From Trichobilharzia regenti (Eukaryota > Platyhelminthes > Trematoda > Strigeidida > Schistosomatidae): a stretch of DNA of 64,000 bases. The stretch spans positions 6,369,517 through 6,433,516 of the forward strand of contig OX235263.1 of NCBI GenBank assembly GCA_944472135.2, given 5' to 3'. Position numbers and translations under genes: made by a program. The notes beneath the pieces are model-generated. The model had not been told where the DNA came from and made no database searches. It saw nothing but the letters and a program-made list of their open reading frames with translations. Within the stretch, counting starts at the first letter, position 1, and the number at the start of each line of letters is the position of its first letter. Of the stretch, positions 31,688 to 42,807 are shown one piece after another.

Positions 31688-32323
31688 TTCTATAGTTTGG
31701 TTTTCTAAGGGTTAGTTTTGTTGTTATAAGTTGATCACGGATTGATATCAGTTAGAGAACCGTTGAAAACCAAACAGAGAGTACTGGACAGCTACTGTTT
31801 CATCCTAGTCTGGGAATCATCGGCAGTCGCACCCACTAGGGTTCTTAAGCGGGACCTTCCGGTTACTAGGCAAGCTCGTATACCATTCAGGCACTCTCTG
31901 GGACCCGATTCAACGGCTCATGAATTCTAACTACTTCTAACAATTCGTGATTTAGCACGGCCCCAACCATTGTCGTAGGTGGGACATCCATCCTCACACG
32001 TGAAATCTAATTGGACCTCACTGGTCACTACTTCTCACTAGAACTAACTCCAGGAAACTCCATCCTGTAGCCATTAGTCACTCGCGAGCATCAGATTAAT
32101 TTTCTGTAGCTATTGAATCGGGTCTCCCAGAGAGTGGTTGAATGGTTCACGAGCTTCCTGGCCTTGTAACCGGAAGGTCCTGGGTTCAAAACCCACCCTG
32201 TGGGTGCGTACTACCGATGATTCCCAAATTAGGATGAAACAGCTTGCTGTCCAGTACTCCCTGTTTGGTTTTCAATGCTGGTTCTCTGACTGATATCAAT
32301 TCGTGATCAACTCATAAAACCAA
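31688..32323. mobile_element. F2 SINE inverted dimer, longest copy, 11-bp target duplication
   Basis: 636 bp flanked by atcttaaaatt at 31677-31687 and 32324-32334. Left and right arms are CCGATGA-type with tRNA-like heads (B-box complement damaged near 31838, GGGTTCAAAACCC near 32180) around a non-repeated centre at about 31940-32110. Both outer ends contain complementary 'ttggttttnt' and 'aaaaccaa' words, so this copy appears near full length. Confidence 0.75.
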
Positions 32324-32334
32324 ATCTTAAAATT

Positions 32335-33397
32335 CTATTTCAATTCGCATTATAACATTCTAACAAATTACTTATTATGACTATAAAAACACTCGTCTTA
32401 TTTCCCATCTGATTGCATTTGATTGATAACACTCATATTATTATTATTATTATTATTTCCGAATGTACTTTATCTTATATTGTTGATTTTATTCAATCAA
32501 ATGTCTAGTCGCATCAATTTTTACTTATGTATGTAAATGAAGCAAGAAAGTTGTGTGAGTGAGTAGTGTCTTGATATGAGATTATGAGCAGTAGTAATAC
32601 ATTGTAGTTACCAGTTAATATTGCTGTGTGTAAAATCTTATCTATAATCGAGTTAGACTCATCTCATAATGTTAAAGATCCTACGTTCGATCCCTGGTGG
32701 GCCAAGAATGCTAAACTAAGCCGAAACATCTGTGCCAAACTTCCTAGTTGGTTTTCAACGGTGATTCTCTACCTGATATCAACCCATCATCAAATTGAAA
32801 ATAAATTCATAGAGTGAAACCAATTTTCATTAGCAATTTATGGTTTCCAACAGAGATAGCAAGAATATTCCCGATAGCATAGACACTAATCAAAAAAAAA
32901 GAAGACCAAATAGCTTGACAGTACGTACACATACAACTGAATGATGTGACTAGTTGGACACACTTCTCACACATCACAATCAGGGGAAAACTTACGCGCC
33001 AAATCAAAGTGATCTTGACGCCTAACTAGTTCACTTAATTAGCTAGCCAAAATTCGTATGGTACAAGCTGATTCGGCTGTCTGATTCACATTTAGCACTA
33101 TTTGATGACATATATGGTGTCCAACTACTCATATCAATTCATCAGTAGTAGTATATACCGTCTTTTTTTAGACAAAGCAGTAAGAAAACGTTATTTATCC
33201 TAATTGTGTAATGTATTCGCATGTAACACATTTCGAACAATCTGATCACACACACACACACGGACTTGTCATAGGAATATATTTGAAATTAATAGAGTTA
33301 AGAGGTGAGAAAATAGACCAATTAGGTCAAGTTAGAAGGACATATTGAAGGTCAAAATAACAACGAAGATCACTAAACCAAATAACAGAGGTAATAG
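32335..33397. other. No gene; one F2-like relic at 32640-32800
   Basis: (ATT)n at 32438-32457. The relic has B box GTTCGATCCC near 32682 and the end 'tggttttcaacggtgattctctacctgatatcaa'. CA-rich run at 33248-33262. Nothing coding recognised. Confidence 0.4.
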
Positions 33398-33733
33398 TGT
33401 AACGGCAGGAGACAAGGGCCAGGCAACAGATCGTTTATTGAGAAAATCAAGAGATATTTATGCATTTCTATGTACTTTGTTGTCAGCGGAGAACCAGCGT
33501 CTTCTGATTAGTTGTCTACTTGCTGAAGGTTATTCTGCACTGCTTGTGACTGTTTCTCAGAAAGTTAAGCCATATGTGTGCGAATCGTATTTGCACACGT
33601 TAAGCCTGATGGATTAGTTGGTGAGTTCCTCAATGTTAAGCTTTGTTTTTCTCATGACTCCGATTCAAGAAGTAGACAATGACGTAAATTGTTGTCTACA
33701 ATTTTGGCTTGTTCGCAGCCAGCTCTCACCACA
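33398..33733 (+). mobile_element. Solo LTR (336 bp) with 4-bp target duplication
   Basis: Starts TGTAAC, ends CACCACA, and is flanked by perfect atag copies (33394-33397 and 33734-33737). Aligns with 3152-3485 in reverse over its full length. It contains a short open frame with no known domain. Confidence 0.75.
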
Positions 33734-33789
33734 ATAGTACATCTATCCTGGCTAGTGTCAAAACAAAGTTTACCAAAGAAGGTTTAGTG

Positions 33790-34035
33790 TAGTGACGAAT
33801 TGTTGCTTTGATTGTATAAAAGGTGGTTTAAACTTCCTAATCATACTCCGGCTTCCACAAAAACTTTACGACACGCCTTAAACACGTTTTATGGAACGAT
33901 AGGTTTAAAAGACGTGTCAAAATCAATTGTATGCCCTGTTTCTATAATATGTTCCTTAATAGAGGAGCTAGGTCTCCTGTTCTCACTATTAATGGATTCT
34001 AGCGATTCTATTTGTCTCTGAAGTTAGCTTTTACT
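33790..34035 (-). pseudogene. Penelope-like C-terminal fragment
   Basis: Minus strand reads 'SIKEHIIETGHTIDFDTSFKPI' and 'FKACRKVFVEAGV', the region after the GIY-YIG domain of PLE proteins. Truncated on both sides. Confidence 0.65.
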
Positions 34036-34119
34036 TGCAGAGATTGATGAGTCCTTCTCCCTATGTATGTGCGGCCACATGTACATCGAAATTGGTATTT
34101 TTATTTAATTATTTTATTC

Positions 34120-34795
34120 AGCATAAATAGGAGAAACCTGAAAGAAACAACCTTCTTTACCTACCTACCTGGGAAGCATCGTTTCAACTACGTAACTGAC
34201 GAGGATATCAAAGCAGCGAGGATCGGAAAAGCAAGACAAGCGTTCAATACGCTCAAGTCTGTGTGGAGGTCAGGAGCACTCAGCATCAAAAATAAGATCC
34301 TGATTTCCAACTCCAATGTGAAATCAGTCAGTACTACTTACTATACGGATCAGAGACTTGGCCAGCGCGTCATAAAGAGCACCTCAAACAAACTACAGAC
34401 CTTCATCAACAGTTGTCTCCGCTCAGTACTTCACTCAAGATCAGATGGCCAGAAAGGATCAGCAATAGGGACCTCTGGTAATGAGCGAACCAACCAACTA
34501 GGAAGCTATTGTGCAACAAATAGGCAGGAAGAAATGGAGGTGGATTGGTTGGCCATACTCTGAGGAAACCATCAAGTGACATCACTAGACAAGGCATCGC
34601 TCGAGTGGAACCCAGAAGGGAAGCGGCGAGTTGGTCGTCAGTGTGTGGGTGGTGACATGGAGGTGGTGATTTTAAGAGGAGATAAAAGCATGTGGACAGA
34701 CTTGGAGCCAGGTGAAAACTCTAGCAGAGAACCGAACGCAATGGAGACGTTTGGCTGAAGCCCTATGTTCCTCTAGGAATTAAAGAAAGTAATAA
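34120..34795 (+). pseudogene. RTE-like (type A) C-terminal fragment
   Basis: From 'RNLKETTFFTYLPGKHRFN' through '[72 protein letters not shown]' to '[18 protein letters not shown]', 'SLEWNPEGKRRVGRQ' and 'NAMETFG', then an ATT tail at 34788. Small frameshifts at 34190 and 34440-34600. One of the less decayed tails. Confidence 0.8.
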
Positions 34796-35040
34796 TAATT
34801 TTATTCCTTTACGTCCCTAATTGAACATAGTACTTCAAGCTACAGATAGCAGTAGCTCTTTTTTATTTTTACAGGGTGGAGTTTTGAATGTCACGCTAAA
34901 TGCTCCCTCTTTACTAGTCTTATTCCTAGTTTAGTGAGGTTTAGGAGTGCCTTGTCGTCTGCCAGGAATCGAACCCTGGACCACATGGTGCGTAGTTGGC
35001 AAGTATTCTACCTCTGTACCCCTCCGCTCCCTCCATCCTT
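34796..35040 (-). mobile_element. F3 SINE
   Basis: The complement carries a B box GGTTCGATTCC near 34970 and the F3 body ('acagggtggagttt', 'ctccctctttactagtcttattcctag'). It abuts the RTE ATT tail on its left. Confidence 0.6.
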
Positions 35041-35529
35041 TTAAACACTTTTATATCCATAGATATCGCCATAAATTTCATCTTTTTTAATCTGTTGTCC
35101 TTTCTATTCACATTTCAAGCTGTGCCAAGTAACCATATTTATGACCTTTTGTAATTTTAATGACCAACTTCAGTTTTCTTCCGTCTTTCTATCTTTCTTA
35201 CTTTATTTATTTATTTATACATTCATTCTACCCTTTAGGGAGCATAGAGATTGTCTTGGAAATTAACTGGAACGACAGAGCAGACGGTTGGCTTTTGTTT
35301 CTTGTCTAAAGGGTCAATATAATATAACTTTATGAGAACAGTGTGTCTCAACTACACACACACACACATCCATCCATCCATCTGTGTAATTTGACCATTT
35401 ATGTGAATAGACAGTTTGTTTCAGCGTGTTATTTTCTACGACAACAACAACAACAATAATAAAAATCAAAAATGTGTTCAATTTCCAATGTTGTATAAAA
35501 AACCTACTTTACCGATTATAGAATAAAGA
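35041..35529. other. No gene; microsatellites
   Basis: (TTTA)n at 35205-35218, CA-rich and (CATC)n at 35354-35380, (ACA)n at 35440-35455. No motif recognised. Confidence 0.45.
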
Positions 35530-35740
35530 ATGAAGTTTGACCATGGAATGATATATCAGTTAGAGAACCACGGAAGAACCAATCAAGGAGTATTGGACAG
35601 ATAGCTGTTTCGTCCATCCTCCTCCACCTTTGGAATTCATCAGCAGTATGCACTCATCGCTAGATTTCGAAACCATGATCTTTCGGTTAGAAATCAAGCT
35701 TGTAGACCGTTCAAACATTCAGAACCGATTCAAATAAATG
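35530..35740 (-). mobile_element. F2 SINE, left arm only
   Basis: Has 'gttagagaacca' at 35570, 'gtattggacag...agctgtttcgtcc' and 'catcagcagtatgcac', the complement of a decayed HHR, and a damaged B box. No opposing arm. Confidence 0.55.
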
Positions 35741-35754
35741 TGAAATATTCCCAT

Positions 35755-37288
35755 ATCATGAATTAAAAGTCAATCTGAACGAAAAATATTCTTTTCAATA
35801 ATTTCTCCTCTTCAGGTTCTTACAATTATAAAATATAATATTTGTTGTCATTACAATAAAGGCCAGTTATGTAGTGGATAATTTTTTTTAACGTAGAATA
35901 ACAGATTAGTAGTTATGAGGTGTCAAAATAAATAGTCGTATTTGTGTGACAAACGTGCTAGTTGGCTGAAATCGATTACCAAAATATTGTAAAACGGGAG
36001 ACAATGGTGGTGATTAATCATAATAGATTTGTAGAGTGTGGGGTAGAAGAAACTGACAAGTCAGTTCAAGGTTATGTAGAGGTGTCAGGTGAGTGAGTGG
36101 TTAGTACAAAGTGGTCTGCCTTAAACAGGAGATAGTAAGACTGCAATGAGAGGTGGTTCATTATGAAATAACCAATATGTTAAATGAAACAGGTGAAGTC
36201 AGGGGGAAAATTAAGTGCATGAAAAGCTCGATCCTGTCACACTTGGTCGATACTGGACATCACATCGATGTCAACACAGCTTTCAGGGTTATATACCGAA
36301 TTCCGAAGTCGTAATCACGTACAGTTCGCTTACGTCTCCTACACATAGCTGAAGCTGTTGCAATAAGATCGACTAAACCAGAACTTTGTATCCAAAAAGA
36401 ACACGTTCGACGCTGTTCCTACCGTCACCAACCTTGGATTGAAGATTTTTCTTCTCACCAAGAGTGCTCCTTCCCCTTAACCCTCTTGAATTTTTTTCTT
36501 TCTTTTCTACTTTGCTTATAAAATATATTAAAAAATTATTATTACAATTATTATTATTATTCGTCATAATTTATGCCCTTTATGCAAACATTCCCTCAAT
36601 ACTATCGAATTTTTCATTTATACGGACTTATTATTAGTGCGTCGGTGGCACAAAGCTTAGGACTCTCGCCAACCATGCACATAGTCCGAGGTTCGATCCC
36701 CTGCCGACGCACACCTGATATCTATGGTCGGCCTGCAAAATTTGGGCTACCGATATCCATGCTGAAAATTCCATACCTGTACGAAAAAAACAGTGTGGAA
36801 TCAGGCTGCAATCAAAAATAAAAAAGAATATCTGTTTTCTCAATAAATGCCTCCACCTGTTTCATTTAACATATTCGCTATTTCATTATGAACCTCTCAT
36901 TGCAGTCTTACTATCTCCTGTTTAATACAGACCACTTTGTACTAACCACTCACTCACCTGAGAACCTCTACATAACCTTGAACTGACTTGTCAATTTCTC
37001 CTACCCCACACTCTACAAATCTATTATGATTAATCACCACCATTGTCTCCTGTTTTACAATATTTTGGTAATCGATTTCAGCCAACTAGCACGTTTGTCA
37101 CACAAATACGACTATTTATTTCGACACCTCATAACTACTAATCTGTTATTCTAAGTAAAAAAAATTATCCGCCGCATAACTGGCCTTTATTGTAACGACC
37201 ACAAATATTATATTTTATAATTGTGAGAACCTGAAGAGGAGAAATTATTGAAAGAATATTCTTTGTTGAGATTGACTTTTGACTCAAA
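35755..37288 (+). mobile_element. Penelope-like element P4 with 440-bp inverted terminal repeats
   Basis: Arms 35755-36195 and 36850-37288 are close inverted repeats (for example 'gtgacaaacgtgctagttgg' against its complement at 37082). Between them, 36200-36470 reads with shifts 'HLVDTGHHIDVNTAFRVIYRIPKS', 'RTVRLRLLHIAEAVAIRSTKPELCIQKEHV', a PLE C-terminal tail. The polymerase and nuclease are lost. An F1 SINE lies inside at 36637. Confidence 0.75.
36637..36826 (+). mobile_element. F1 SINE inside P4
   Basis: Full F1 head ('gtgcgtcggtggcac'), B box GGTTCGATCCCC, body and tail ending in 'atcaaaaataaaaaa'. Confidence 0.85.
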
Positions 37289-37289
37289 T

Positions 37290-38545
37290 AAATGCCTAGC
37301 CGATGCATGAATTCTAACTTCTACTCATTCGGGAGGCATCTAACGCGGCTGGCACCAACCAATGAATGTTATTGGTGACCAGTATTTTGTCGTCACTCCT
37401 AACCGGGGGAGGGACCCCATTGTCAGTCACGACTTCTCACTAGAACTGCAGGCAATTTCGTCTTGTAACTAATCACTCACCAGTGAACATCAGATTAATT
37501 TTCGAGAGTTAATTTGTCGTGGAGATTTGATCTTTACTTTGATTGGACACAAGTTAGTAACTAGTGTAATGTGTCTAGTCCTTTGTTTGGTGCAGAGTGA
37601 ATTCTATCAGTCATGCTGGCAATATGGTCACCATAATATTAACTGGCGCTCGATGAATTGGTGCTAGTTAGACGGTCGTCTCATCCTAATTTGGAACTCT
37701 TTAGGAGTAGGCATCCCCTGGCATAGGCTTGAACCCAGGATATTCAGGTTACAGGGTGAGCTGTTTGACCATTCAGCACTTGAGATAGAATCCAATGGTC
37801 AGCCTTTAGATTCTGACGGCTCGTGATTTTGGTGGTGGGTATTCATCCTCACTGTGGACCCCACTGTCGGTCATGAATTCTCACTAGAACTCGAGGCAAT
37901 TTCGCCCCGTGGCCAGTCAGTCACTAGGTATTACCAGATTAATTTTCAGAAGTCTGTTTGTCATGGGGATTTGAATTGTTTCAAGTTTGATTATGGATTG
38001 ATATGATGCTAGTTAGAGAACCATTGGAAACCTCCAGGGGTACTGGACAAGTGTTTCATCCCAGTACTTTGGACTCATCGACAGCACGCACCCGCCGGGA
38101 GGGATTCGAACGTAGGACCTTATCTAACTGACATCATTCCGTGGTCAAATTGGAAACAAATTAGATCTATACAAACTACTAATCCCGAAAATTAATCTGA
38201 TGCTCTCTAGTGAGCGACCTGGCCACAAGACAAAGTCATGAACGGTAGTGGGGTCCACCTGGTCGAGAATGAGGACAATTACTCCCCACCGATGGCATTC
38301 ACTGGCTGGTGCCAGTCGCACTAAATGCATCATAGGCCATAAGATTCATTCTCAATGGCTGAACGGTTCATGAGCTTCCTTTGTAACCAGAAAGTTTTGG
38401 GTTCGAACCCTAGAGATGAGTGCGTAGCGACGATGAATCCCAAAGTTGGAGGACGAAACAGCTAACTGTCCAATACACCCTAGTTGGTTTTTCCCGATGG
38501 TTCTCCAACTGATATCAATCTGTAATCAAACTTGATTTTAAAAAA
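37290..38545. mobile_element. Nest of F2 SINE arms and centres, with an F5 piece
   Basis: Order: F2 centre 37290-37510; F5-like piece (minus) about 37530-37650; F2 left arm and centre (minus) 37650-37960; second left arm (minus) 37985-38125; then centre and right arm (plus) 38165-38535 with B box GGTTCGAACCC near 38401. The HHR stretch there reads GCGACGATGAAT...GGACGAAACAGCT. The final block forms an inverted dimer with the 37985 arm. Confidence 0.6.
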
Positions 38546-38559
38546 TAATTGTCATTATT

Positions 38560-38760
38560 ATTTTAATTGAATTTGAGATTTTCCCGTCAATTGACTAGAG
38601 ATTCCACTGCGAGTCACCATCCACAAATTAAATTCTAATTAAATGCCATTATTATTGTCAGCTAGTGGATGTGTCTGCAACGAGTGATAGATGATGTTCT
38701 CATTGAGTTTCGAACCCAACTAGCACTCATCAATTCACTAGACCACTTTTAGTCAATTGA
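38560..38760. mobile_element. Smα-like relic
   Basis: Has 'gaatttgagattttcccgtcaattgac', 'attccactgcgagtcaccatccac' and 'gagtttcgaaccca', all Smα landmarks, but the HHR is deleted. Confidence 0.5.
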
Positions 38761-40119
38761 CTGCCAAAATTCATTTCAACAAAGAAATGACTAGAATTGG
38801 CTTTCAATACCCCCAAATCCTACACACACACACACGAAAAAGAGACACAAAAGTGAAAGTAAACAAAACGGAAGAAGAGAATCAACGCCAGGTAATAAAC
38901 AATTTGTTTATCTGTTATTTTAAACTACATAAAAGTTTTACCAAAAACAAACAAACAAGAAAAGCCATAAATAATGAATAGAAGTCAAAAATGATGATGA
39001 CGATGATGGTAACAAAAACTGTTTGTGTCATCCTATACACCAACCCCCTCCCACACACACACACTCAAGGGCTTAGAAGTGAACCCCACCCCGGCTTTCT
39101 TCGTACATCTGTCGTAATCTAAAGAAACAACTAGTCATGAGTTCACGCGCTTATGTCCGTGTGCGTATAATTTCTCCTGTCATCTTTCAAGAGAGCAGTA
39201 ATCAATCTGTTAATTATATCTAAGTGGAAAGCTGGAGAATTGGCAGATAGCGTGGATATTAAATTACATGTGGTTCAATGTATCGCTTCATGTATCCCCT
39301 TGTATGTTTTATGAATACAACTGGCTGTTAGCCTTTGCCAATAGTAATAATAATAATAATAATTGAATTGTGAATTCTATTTTAAAAATGTCTGTATTCG
39401 TATACATACACACACACACACACAGAAAGATGGATAGATAGACGGAAAGATAGACAGAAACAGACGGTTATTTCACAGGATTTATGATCAGTATTTACGA
39501 CTTCATTGTCGAAAAGTCTTATCCAGTAGGAAATAAACTCCAACCTCCCCTCCCCTTTCACCTCACCCTCATCCTTACCTCTCCCTACAGTCCAACCAAG
39601 GAAAACCAAGTCATCATTCTGCGACTGCATATATATTTTCATCGGTGTATCTAAGTGGCAGGCAATTACATCGGTGTGTAGACAAAAAACGGACACTAGT
39701 AAGGATAGTAATAATCCCAAATTGTAAAATGATCATTTAAAACAGACAGACAGTTGGTCAGCTGGATTCTTCCTCCTTTTTTCTAGCCACTCATCATATT
39801 GTCATTTAATTAACGACCTTGAAAGAAATAAAGAAAAAAAACGCAAACTTCATCGCCAATAATAATAAAAATTTTCGATGACTAGGGATGATGTAATAGT
39901 GCCGGTGGAAATTCGAGTAGTTAGATCATTTGGATAACAGACACATAAAAAAACAACTTTAGTGATGATTAAATTATGTCATAAATTATGTGTTGTAAGA
40001 AATCGATATTTTATGTGGGCAACGGGGGGGGCGCAGGGGGCAGGGGGGCGAACCGTAACTATAAAACTGTCAGAACAAGTATCGGATTGTGTTTTAAAAG
40101 AAACAAAACCTACTTAAGT
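38761..40119. other. No gene; simple repeats and a G-run cluster at 40024-40050
   Basis: CA-rich runs near 38821-38836 and 39408-39423. The G cluster at 40024-40050 has runs of 8, 5 and 6 G separated by 4 and 2 bases. The small frames at 38757-38981 and 39382-39720 show no known domain. Confidence 0.45.
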
Positions 40120-40623
40120 TAAGTGTTGATTTGCAGAGATTTGATTGGTTAAACGATTTCAACATGAGCTAATATCGGTTAGGGAACCATTGAAAAACCA
40201 ACTAGAGAGCACTGGACAGCTGTTACGTTCGCCTGGTTCTTGGGACTCTTTAGGAGTACGCACCTGCCTCCAGGGTCCGAACCCAGGACCTTCCGGTTAC
40301 AAGGTGAGCTCGTAGACCATTTGACTATGGGGACCCAATCCAATGGCCAGCTCATGAATTACAACTTCTGCCAATTCACGATATAGCACAACCACTGGCT
40401 ACAGCACAAGCTGGGATTCATGGGGTAGTCACTGGATCTTGTTCCAGTGGCTCACACTGTAATCGGAAGGTGCTGGGTTTGAACCGTGGCGGTGGGTGAG
40501 TACTGCTGGAGTCAGTCAGTCCCATACACTAGGCAGACAGAACAGTTAGCTGTCCATTACTCCCTAGTTGGTTTTCCAATGGATCTCTAACAGATGTCAG
40601 CTGATGGTGAAATCCCGCAACCC
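40120..40623. mobile_element. F2 SINE inverted dimer, 8-bp target duplication
   Basis: Flanked by acttaagt at 40112-40119 and 40624-40631. Left arm has B-box complement 'gggtccgaaccc' near 40275; right arm has GGTTTGAACC near 40476. HHR stretches are decayed in both arms. The outer left end shows the full 'aagtgttgatttgcagagatttgat' terminus. Confidence 0.65.
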
Positions 40624-41097
40624 ACTTAAGTCATCGATTGATGGTTGATGCAAGTATGTAAGTATAATTTTATTTGATTGTGGATGACTTCTCATCCTAT
40701 TTGGAACCTAACTACACACCTACATCCCCGATGAGTAGTGGTTAGTATTCTCACCAGGACTCCAACCCAACACCGATTGTATATATTGTTATTATTCCCT
40801 TAGGTTCCGAGTGGGGCATAGGGCTTCAAAAGAATATCTACATTTTGTCCTCTTCCTTGCAGTCGGCTTTAGTTGGCTCCACGTTCGCCCATAGGCTGCC
40901 ATCTCCTCTCCCTCCTCTCCCTCTTCACATAATATCCTCCCAAACCAACGCCTAACCCCTCACTTCCAATTAAGGTTCCACTCAAGCGTCTGGTGCATAA
41001 TATCACACGATGACCTCCTCAAGGCGTGTTTAATCCATCTTCAGGATTTCATCATGAGCCGACATTAGTTAGAGAACCATTGGAAAGCCAGCTGGGA

Positions 41098-41147
41098 GTA
41101 CTGGACAGTCAGCTGTTTCGTCCTAGTCCGGGACTCTTCAGCAGTAC
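41098..41147 (-). ncRNA. Hammerhead ribozyme, left arm of the 41 kb dimer
   Basis: Minus strand: stem I GTACTG, core CTGAAGA, stem II GTCC-CGGACTA-GGAC, GAAA, stem III ACAG-CTGA-CTGT, triplet GTC, then CAGTAC closing a 6-bp stem I. All core positions match CUGANGA...GAAA...NUH. Stem III has four pairs with a four-base loop, a little longer than in the other copies. Confidence 0.85.
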
Positions 41148-41417
41148 GCACCCACCGGGATTCGAACCCAGGACCTTCCGGTTACAAGGCGAGCTCGTAT
41201 ACCATTAAGCCACTGGGACCCGATCCAATGGTCCTTGGATTCTAACTTCTGCCAATTCACGACAGATACTCGCCAAAGACATTGGCTAGCGGTCGCGCTA
41301 TGTCGTGAATTGGCAGAAGTTAGAATCCAAGGATCATTGGATCGGGTCCCAGTGGCTTAATGGTACACGAGCTCGCCTTGTAACCGGGAGGTCCTGGGTT
41401 CGAATCCCGGTGGGTGC

Positions 41418-41466
41418 GTACTGCTGAAGAGTCCCAAACTAGGCTGACGAAACAGCTGTCCAGTAC
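41418..41466 (+). ncRNA. Hammerhead ribozyme, right arm of the 41 kb dimer
   Basis: Plus strand: GTACTG, CTGAAGA, stem II region GTCCCAAACTAGGCTGAC, GAAA, CAGCT, GTC, CAGTAC. The core is intact. Stem II differs from the left arm because a CT insertion leaves GTC/GAC as the closing pairs. Confidence 0.75.
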
Positions 41467-42393
41467 TCCCAGGTTTTCTAATGGTTCTCTAACTAATGTC
41501 AGCTCATGACGAAATCGTGAAACCAATCAAATCCCTACAAACCAACACTTGGTAATCCATTTTCACTTATTTCGGCATATTTTCTGGGCTTGATAGGTTC
41601 TTCCTGAGTTCATCATTTCCAAAAGTTCCTTGTTGTTAATCCTTTCTTGCCGGCTATCTGATCTTCACTACGAAGTCAGTGAAGACATCTGTTGGTAGAG
41701 GTCTTCAGCTGTCTGTTGGAAATGCTTTCAGTGATACAACAAATCTTTGAATCATATAGAAACACAGACTTGTATGACATTAGTGTTCTATTCTAAAAGG
41801 CTTAAAGTAGAAGCATCTCCACAGTGATTTCAAGTTAATGAAAGTCTCTTCTGCCTTTCTGATTCTGACCTGACAATCCTTCTTTGGATTTCTCCAGTGG
41901 ATAGCGATTGGTATTTTTTGTTGTTGTTGTTGGTCGCTTAGTATGTTCGTCATCATTATTGTCTTCTCCATGTCCACATGAAGTCCTATCTTCGTCACGT
42001 GCCTGCTTCTTCTACCAACACTTTATGGTTTTCATCTGTAGATTTCCCAGTTTGTGTGACATTAGACATAAATCGTCCGCGAAGTCCAAGCCTTCTAGAA
42101 TCACTTTGTCTGTCAAATAAATAAATAGAATTTTTAAAACAATTAGTACCTTTTTTAAATTTGGATAGCACTATCAAACGGTTAAATGGACTTCTTAACC
42201 TGAAGTGTAAAGTAGCATCTGAAAAGGTGAACTCCATTTATCGCCATCAAATATATTGTCTGGTGTCTCCATAATGTGCCAAATCAAGTTCATTAATTTT
42301 TGTAGCTTTGCTGTTAATAAGACGAAAGAGAATACTAGATTGAAATTGCTTGGATCCGGTGCCTCTGACTTCCAATTAAACCAATTCCTGGGA

Positions 42394-42439
42394 GTACTGG
42401 ACAGCTGTTTCGTCCTAGTTTGGGACTCTTCAGCAGTAC
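42394..42439 (-). ncRNA. Hammerhead ribozyme, canonical, left arm
   Basis: 46 nt on the minus strand: GTACTG, CTGAAGA, GTCC-CAAACTA-GGAC, GAAA, CAGCT, GTC, CAGTAC. Six-pair stem I, four-pair stem II and an intact core. Stem III is minimal (ACAGCTGT is self-complementary). By established HHR rules cleavage would follow the C of GTC. Confidence 0.9.
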
Positions 42440-42807
42440 GCACCCACCGGGGTTCGAACTCCGGACCTTCCGGTTACAAGGCGAGCTCGTATACCATTAA
42501 GCCACTGGGACCCGATCCAATGGTCCTTGAATTCTAACTTCTGCCAATTCACGATATAGCGCAACCGCTAGCCAATGTCTTCGGTGAGTATTTGTCCTCA
42601 CACCCGACCTGCTGCATCCTACTGGTCACTACTTTCCAGGACATGAGGACAAATACTTGCCGAAGACATTGGCTAGCGGTTGCACTATATCGTGAATTGG
42701 CAGAAGTTAGAATTCAAGGACCATTGGATCGGGTCCCAGTGGGTTAATGGTATACGAGCTCGCCTTGTAACCGGAAGGTCCTGGGTTCAAAGTTTGGCGG
42801 TGGGTGC

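Larger units (their letters stand above)
41044..41552. mobile_element. F2 SINE inverted dimer inserted in RTE, 13-bp target duplication
   Basis: 509 bp between taatccatcttca (41031-41043) and taatccattttca (41553-41565), 12 of 13 identical. Arms mirror about 41275. Each has an outward tRNA-like head (B-box complement at about 41159-41169; GGTTCGAATCCC at 41398-41409) followed within about 10 bp by an HHR. The host RTE continues on both sides, so insertion of the dimer as one piece is directly seen. Confidence 0.85.
40790..42115 (-). pseudogene. RTE-like (type A relative) element split by an F2 dimer
   Basis: The part right of the insertion (41553-42115) reads on the minus strand the region after the FADD box: 'LMSHKLG', 'TKIGLHVDMEKTIMMTNIL', 'QVRIRKAEETFINLKSLWR', 'ITESISNRQL'. 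The left part (40790-41043) holds the 'STQAWNLNWKS' equivalent and the tail to 'LGT'. The two halves align as one element once 41044-41552 and one duplication are removed. Frameshifts are present in both. Confidence 0.7.

Noticed and set aside
33345..33617. 90-residue protein
   Set aside because: It lies in the solo LTR. The frame is not kept in the other two LTR copies.
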